NCBI GenBank assembly: GCA_031253835.1
Contig: JAIRVP010000008.1
Coordinates: 28,103 to 92,102, forward strand
Origin: Burkholderia sp.
GTDB taxonomy: Bacteria; Pseudomonadota; Gammaproteobacteria; Burkholderiales; Burkholderiaceae
Direction of reading: 5' to 3'
DNA: 64,000 nucleotides
The translations under genes were made by a program, and so were the position numbers. Of this stretch, positions 59,418-64,000 are shown piece by piece. The notes under the pieces are model-generated. The model did no database searches and was not told the origin of the DNA. It saw only the letters and a program-made list of their open reading frames with translations. Positions within the stretch are counted from its first letter, which is position 1; every line of letters begins with the position of its first letter.

Positions 59418-60743
59418 ATGGGGACTTCCGTCAAGCAACCGAAGCGGGCGGCGCTCGCGTCGTTCGTCGGCACCACGATCGAGTGGTATGACTTCTATAG
59501 CTACGCGACCGCCGCCGCCATCGTGTTCGGGCCGCTGTTCTTTCCCGGCGAAAACCGCTTCATCAGCCTGCTCGCGTCGTTCGGCTCGTTCGCGGTCGGC
59601 TTCTTCGCACGGCCGCTCGGCGGCGTGATGTTCGGTTATCTCGGCGACCGCTTCGGCCGCAAGCGCTCGCTGCTCGCGACGCTGATGCTGATGGCCGTGT
59701 CGACCGTCGCGATCGGCCTGCTGCCGACCCATGCGCAAGCCGGCGTGATCGCGCCGATCCTGCTCGTGCTGATGCGCGTGCTGCAAGGTATCGCCGTCGG
59801 CGGCGAATGGGGCGGTGCCGTGCTGCTCGCCGGCGAGCATGCGCCCGAAGGCAAGCGCACGTTCTTTGCATCGTTCGCACAGCTCGGCAGCGCAAGCGGC
59901 CTGATCCTGTCGATGCTCGCGTTCGGCGCGATCAGCACGCTGTCGAAGGACGACATGATGAGCTGGGGCTGGCGCGTGCCGTTCCTCGCAAGCTCCGTAC
60001 TGCTGATCGTCGGCTTCGTGATCCGTGCGAGCGTGTCCGAGTCGCCCGAGTTCGAGGAAGTCAAGAAAAGCGGCAACATCGCGCAACAACCGCTGCGTGA
60101 AGCGCTCAAGTACTGGCCGCTGCTGCTGCTCGCGATCGGCGCGAACGTGTACGGCATCGCCGGCGTGTATTTCAGCAACATCTTCATGATCAGCTACGCG
60201 ACGCAATTCCTGTCGCTCGACCGGTCGATGGTGCTGCATTGCATGACGATCGTCGCCGTGTTGCAGTTCGTCGTGCAGCTCGCGGCCGCGTTCCTCGCGC
60301 AGCGCTTCGGCACCACGCGCGTGCTGCTGATCACCGGCGCATGGGCCGCGATCGTCCCGTTCCTGATGCTGCCGCTCGTGCACATGGGTACGCCGGTGTC
60401 GATCACGGTCGGCGTCGGCCTCGCGACGCTCGCGGAATCGGGCTACTACTCGGTCGTCGCGGGCTTCGTCAGCGGCATCTTCGTCGCACGCATCCGCTAT
60501 ACGGCGATCTCGATCGCGTACCAGGTGTGCGGCGCGCTCGCCGGCGGCCTCACGCCGCTGGTCGCGACCATCATCGCGCAGAACACCGCGCCGCAATGGT
60601 GGCCGCTCGCGATCCAGTACATGAGTGCGGCCGTGCTGTCGTCGATCTGCGTGTGGCTGATCTCGCGTCGCGTCAGCATCGACGACGCCGGCGCGCCCCG
60701 CAAGACGAACGAGCCGCTGCCGCGCGGCGCACGCACCGCGTAA
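59418..60743 (+). CDS. MFS transporter, metabolite:H+ symporter (MHS/ShiA) type
   Basis: 441 residues with 12 helices. The opening ASFVGTTIEWYDFYSYATAAAIVFGPLFFP, the GGVMFGYLGDRFGRKRSLLATLMLM motif, and RVLQGIAVGGEWGGAVLLAGEHAPEGKRTFFAS define the MHS branch, which imports small acids and osmolytes with protons. Its place directly after the agmatinase-family gene suggests uptake of the guanidino compound used by that enzyme. A strong terminator follows. Confidence 0.88.
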   Translation: MGTSVKQPKRAALASFVGTTIEWYDFYSYATAAAIVFGPLFFPGENRFISLLASFGSFAVGFFARPLGGVMFGYLGDRFGRKRSLLATLMLMAVSTVAIGLLPTHAQAGVIAPILLVLMRVLQGIAVGGEWGGAVLLAGEHAPEGKRTFFASFAQLGSASGLILSMLAFGAISTLSKDDMMSWGWRVPFLASSVLLIVGFVIRASVSESPEFEEVKKSGNIAQQPLREALKYWPLLLLAIGANVYGIAGVYFSNIFMISYATQFLSLDRSMVLHCMTIVAVLQFVVQLAAAFLAQRFGTTRVLLITGAWAAIVPFLMLPLVHMGTPVSITVGVGLATLAESGYYSVVAGFVSGIFVARIRYTAISIAYQVCGALAGGLTPLVATIIAQNTAPQWWPLAIQYMSAAVLSSICVWLISRRVSIDDAGAPRKTNEPLPRGARTA

Positions 60744-60751
60744 TTCCCCGC

Positions 60752-60778
60752 AACGGGCAGGCGCTTCGCCTGCCCGTT
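60752..60778 (+). terminator. Rho-independent terminator
   Basis: A perfect 12-bp GC-rich stem (60752-60763 with 60767-60778), a CTT loop and a closing TTTT begin nine bases after the MHS stop. This is the clearest canonical terminator in the window. Confidence 0.88.
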
Positions 60779-60912
60779 TTCATTGGCCGTCCGGCGGTGT
60801 GTCGCACGGCACGGCTTCCCACGAATCCATCCGCTTGCCACGACAAGAGCGCGGCAGGCAGGCGCACGCGGTCGCATCGCCGAACCGCGCGCGACCCAGG
60901 AGACAAGCCGTC

Positions 60913-62415
60913 ATGAATCGCCCCGACACTCTCGACCTCGGTCGTGCCGAATCGGCCGGCCTCGCGATCGAGCATCACTCGATCGACTACATCCCCGAAC
61001 ACGAGCGCCACGCGAAGCTGGCGAGCCAGGGGCCGTTCTGGTTTCTCGGCAACTTCCATTTCTTCACGATCTCGATCGGCTTCGTCGGGCCGGGCATGGG
61101 CCTGTCCGCGGGCTGGACGACGCTCGCGGGCGCGCTCGGGATCATGTTCGGTACGATCTTCATGGCGTTTCACGGCTCGCAAGGGCCGGAGATGGGGCTG
61201 CCGCAGATGATCCAGTCGCGTGCGCAATTCGGCTATCGCGGCGTGATCGTCGCGCTGCTCGCGACGCTTTTCGTATTCGTCGGTTTCAACGTCGTCAACG
61301 TGTCGCTGATGGTCGACGGCGTGCACAACGTATTCGGGATCGACGGCGGATTCGTCGCCGTCGCGGCCGTGGCAACCGGTGCGCTGCTCGCCATCTACGG
61401 CCACGACCTGATGCACCGGACGTTCACGTGGGCACTGATCGCGACGCTGCCGCTCTATGCGCTCGTCACGCTCGCGCTCGCATTCGGCCACGCAGCACCG
61501 GCGCACCCCGCCGTTGCGCCGGCCGCCGCACCGGGCTTCAACTGGATCGCATTCGCGACGCAGTTCGCAATCGCGGCGAGCTACAACATTTCGTATGCGC
61601 CGTACGTGTCGGATTATTCGCGCTACCTGCCGAAACACACGCGCCGCGCGAAGCTGATCGCGGTGATTTTCGCCGGCGCGTCGTTGTCGGGCACCTGGAT
61701 GATCGGCCTGGGCGCGTGGCTCGCGCAGAAGCTGCACGCGGCGGATGCGCTGGTCGCGATGAACGACGTCGGCTCGTCGCTCGTCCCGGGCCTCGGCAAG
61801 CTGATCGCGATCGTGTCGCTGCTCGGCTTCCTCCCGATCATCGCGCTCAACGCATACAGCGCGATGCTGACGGTACTGACCGCCGCCGATTCGATCGTGC
61901 CGATCCGCCCGACCCGTCGCGCCCGCGTCGCATCGATCGTCGCGATCAGTACGTTCGTGCTCGCGTGCGTGTTCGCGATTCGTGGCAACGGCATCGCGTT
62001 GCTGCAGACTTTCCTGACGTTGATGCTCTACTTCCTCGTACCGTGGACCGCGGTGAACCTCGTCGATTATTTCTTCGTGCGTCGTGGCCGCTATGCGATC
62101 GTGCACTTCTTCACGCCGAACGGGCTCTACGGCACGTGGCAACCGCGCGGCATCGTCGCGTACCTGGCCGGCTTCGCGGCAATGGTTCCGTTCTTCTACA
62201 TCTTCGATGCCGAAGCGAATCGCGAGGTATTCGTCGGCCCGTTTGCACGGATGCTCGGTGGCGTCGACATCGCGTGGCTCGTCGGGCTGATCGTCGCGGG
62301 TGTCGTGTATGCGGTGCTGTCGCGTTCGCTCGATCTCGAACACGAACGACGCGTGATCGACGAGGCGCCGTCGCCCGAGACGCTCGCCGACACGACCACG
62401 CACGAACACGCGTGA
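60913..62415 (+). CDS. NCS1-family nucleobase/cation symporter (cytosine/purine permease type)
   Basis: 500 residues with 12 helices. The start at 60913 follows AGGAGACAAG. Family blocks include IDYIPEHERHAKLASQGPFWFLGNFHFFTISIGFVGPGMGLS, MAFHGSQGPEMGLPQMIQSRAQFGYRGV, the ASYNISYAPYVSDYSRYLP motif in the middle, and LYFLVPWTAVNLVDYFFVRRGRY near the end. NCS1 proteins import cytosine, purines, allantoin, hydantoins or thiamine-type bases. No deaminase or hydantoinase lies next door, so the substrate is not assigned. Confidence 0.9.
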   Translation: MNRPDTLDLGRAESAGLAIEHHSIDYIPEHERHAKLASQGPFWFLGNFHFFTISIGFVGPGMGLSAGWTTLAGALGIMFGTIFMAFHGSQGPEMGLPQMIQSRAQFGYRGVIVALLATLFVFVGFNVVNVSLMVDGVHNVFGIDGGFVAVAAVATGALLAIYGHDLMHRTFTWALIATLPLYALVTLALAFGHAAPAHPAVAPAAAPGFNWIAFATQFAIAASYNISYAPYVSDYSRYLPKHTRRAKLIAVIFAGASLSGTWMIGLGAWLAQKLHAADALVAMNDVGSSLVPGLGKLIAIVSLLGFLPIIALNAYSAMLTVLTAADSIVPIRPTRRARVASIVAISTFVLACVFAIRGNGIALLQTFLTLMLYFLVPWTAVNLVDYFFVRRGRYAIVHFFTPNGLYGTWQPRGIVAYLAGFAAMVPFFYIFDAEANREVFVGPFARMLGGVDIAWLVGLIVAGVVYAVLSRSLDLEHERRVIDEAPSPETLADTTTHEHA

Positions 62416-62505
62416 CGGTGAATCGTCCGCACTATTGAACGCTGCGCGCCGGTCGCCGGTCGCCGGATCGTCGATCGCGGCGGCAGGCACGCACCGTCCA
62501 CTGCG

Positions 62506-64000
62506 TTACTGCACCTGGTTGCGCAACGTCTTCGCGGCGGCGACCATGTTCGTCAGCGCCGGAATCACTTCCGCCCACTGGCGCGTCTTCAAACCGCAAT
62601 CCGGGTTCACCCACAGGCGTTCCGCCGGAATCCGTTCGGCGGCCTTCTTCATCAGGCCGACGATGTGATCCTGCGTCGGGATGTTCGGCGAGTGGATGTC
62701 GTACACGCCAGGCCCGATTTCGTTCGGATACCTGAAGTCGTCGAACGCGTCGAGCAGCTCCATGTCCGAACGCGACGTCTCGATCGTGATCACGTCCGCA
62801 TCCATGTCTGCGATCGACGCGATGATGTCGTTGAACTCCGAATAGCACATGTGCGTGTGGATCTGCGTATCGTCCTGCACGCCGTTCGCGGTGATGCGGA
62901 ACGACTCGACTGCCCACTTCAGGTACGCGCCCCATTGCGCGCGGCGCAGCGGCAGCCCTTCGCGCAGCGCGGCCTCGTCGATCTGGATCACGCGCACGCC
63001 GGCCTTCTCGAGATCGAGCACTTCCGCGCGGATCGCGAGTGCGAGCTGGTAGCACGACACCGAACGCGGCTGGTCGTCGCGCACGAACGACCAGTTCAGG
63101 ATCGTCACGGGGCCGGTCAGCATGCCCTTCATCGGCTTGCTCGTCAGCGACTGCGCGTACGTGATCCACTCGACCGTCATCGCCTTCGGGCGGCTGATGT
63201 CGCCGAACAGGATCGGCGGCTTCACGCAGCGCGAACCGTACGACTGCACCCAGCCGAACTGGCTGAATGCGTAGCCGTCGAGCTGCTCGCCGAAGTATTC
63301 GACCATGTCGTTGCGCTCGGCTTCACCGTGCACGAGCACGTCGAGTTCGAGCGACTCCTGTTCGCGGACGCTGCGCTCGATCTCGGCCTGCATCGCCGTG
63401 CGGTAGCCGGCCTCGTCGAGCGCGCCGGCCTTGAACCGGCTGCGCGCCTGGCGGATTTCGGCGGTCTGCGGGAACGAGCCGATCGTCGTCGTCGGGAACG
63501 CCGGCAGGTTCAGTCGCGCCGATTGCTTCGATGCACGCTGCGTATAGGGGCTCGCGCGGTTGCCGAGTTGCGCGTCGATACGGGCGATCGCGGCCTTCAC
63601 CGCCGGGTTGTTCACGCGCGGCGAGCGGCGGCGCGCGTCGATGGCGGCGGCATTGGCGGCGAGTTCCGCGGCCACGGCGTGGCGGCCTTCGTTGAGCGCC
63701 CTCGCCAGCACCCTCACTTCGTCGAGCTTTTGCAGCGCGAACGCGAGCCACGAACGGATCTCGGGGTCGAGCTTCTCTTCGCTCGCGAGATCGACCGGCA
63801 CGTGCAGCAGCGAGCAAGACGGAGCAATCCACAGGCGCTCGCCGAGTTGCTTCGCGAGCGGTTCGAGCCATTGCAGCGTGGCATTCAGGTCGGTCTTCCA
63901 GATGTTGCGGCCGTTGATCGCGCCAACCGAGAGCACACTTTGCGCGGGCAGGGTCCGCGCGGCCAGCGCCACTTCCTCGCGGGCGTTGATCGCGTCGATG
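62506..64000 (-). CDS. metE: Cobalamin-independent methionine synthase, C-terminal part
   Basis: About 498 residues are present; the frame is open to the window edge, so the N-terminus (about 270 residues) is missing. The catalytic barrel shows [103 protein letters not shown], and the zinc site residues in [11 protein letters not shown] (His and Cys), and NPDCGLKTR (Cys). It transfers a methyl group from 5-methyltetrahydrofolate polyglutamate to homocysteine. It converges on the NCS1 permease with no strong hairpin between. Confidence 0.96.
   Translation of the reverse strand, partial: IDAINAREEVALAARTLPAQSVLSVGAINGRNIWKTDLNATLQWLEPLAKQLGERLWIAPSCSLLHVPVDLASEEKLDPEIRSWLAFALQKLDEVRVLARALNEGRHAVAAELAANAAAIDARRRSPRVNNPAVKAAIARIDAQLGNRASPYTQRASKQSARLNLPAFPTTTIGSFPQTAEIRQARSRFKAGALDEAGYRTAMQAEIERSVREQESLELDVLVHGEAERNDMVEYFGEQLDGYAFSQFGWVQSYGSRCVKPPILFGDISRPKAMTVEWITYAQSLTSKPMKGMLTGPVTILNWSFVRDDQPRSVSCYQLALAIRAEVLDLEKAGVRVIQIDEAALREGLPLRRAQWGAYLKWAVESFRITANGVQDDTQIHTHMCYSEFNDIIASIADMDADVITIETSRSDMELLDAFDDFRYPNEIGPGVYDIHSPNIPTQDHIVGLMKKAAERIPAERLWVNPDCGLKTRQWAEVIPALTNMVAAAKTLRNQVQ

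Noticed and set aside
1..64000. CRISPR array, tRNA or rRNA genes
   Set aside because: No regularly spaced short repeats and no recognisable RNA gene were found on either strand by reading.

Overview
The window is GC-rich (about two thirds G+C) with strong third-position GC bias. The mix of trimeric porins, many LysR/TetR/Lrp/MocR regulators, amino-acid and purine uptake loci and an Rhs toxin locus points to Burkholderia, most likely the Burkholderia cepacia complex, and a catabolism-rich secondary chromosome would fit. This is inferred from gene style and protein similarity by eye; no search was run.

Layout. 1-960: tail of an MFS exporter and a DoxX-like membrane protein. 1208-4767: a tightly coupled four-gene operon encoding a Tat-exported DsrE-like protein, a solo periplasmic binding protein, a dihaem cytochrome c and a TsdA-like dihaem thiosulfate dehydrogenase. 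4811-14832: a secreted beta-propeller, a GFA-family protein, a porin, a LysE exporter, an acetyltransferase, a phosphoesterase, an alpha/beta hydrolase, an OmpR-type two-component pair and a thioredoxin-like protein. 14889-19512: a PaiB-like flavin protein divergent from a MocR/PdxR regulator, then a class A penicillin-binding protein. 19566-25348: a purine-nucleoside cluster (adenosine deaminase, AzgA-type permease, LysR, Tat nucleoside hydrolase, porin). 25510-28617: an L,D-transpeptidase and an MFS transporter.

28806-38165 is the accessory heart of the window. It holds one full Rhs protein (1551 aa) ending in an LHH-type HNH nuclease tip with a translationally coupled SUKH immunity gene. 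Downstream lies an AT-rich store of older modules: an Imm11-like gene, a second SUKH gene, a decayed Rhs core end with in-frame stops, a displaced AHH nuclease tip joined to about 500 bp of duplicated Rhs core, a second Imm11-like gene, the 3' stub of a third SUKH gene, and a third Imm11-like gene. The duplicated core allows toxin-tip switching by homologous recombination.

38625-47145: an MscS/MscK-type channel, then a lysine/pipecolate catabolic locus (aldehyde dehydrogenase AmaB, LysP-like permease, AmaA-like oxidase, TetR regulator). 47203-57292: a phospholipase D-like protein, a DeoR regulator, a 61-aa orphan, a DMT permease, NAD synthetase, an S10/S53 acid-type peptidase pair, and a LysE exporter divergent from an Lrp regulator. 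57356-64000: a LysR regulator divergent from an agmatinase-family enzyme and an MHS transporter, an NCS1 permease, and MetE cut off by the window end.

Gene pairs that converge are usually separated by a strong GC hairpin acting as a shared terminator. Several divergent regulator/target pairs carry symmetric operator-like sequences in their shared spacer. No tRNA, rRNA, CRISPR array or intact insertion sequence was seen.
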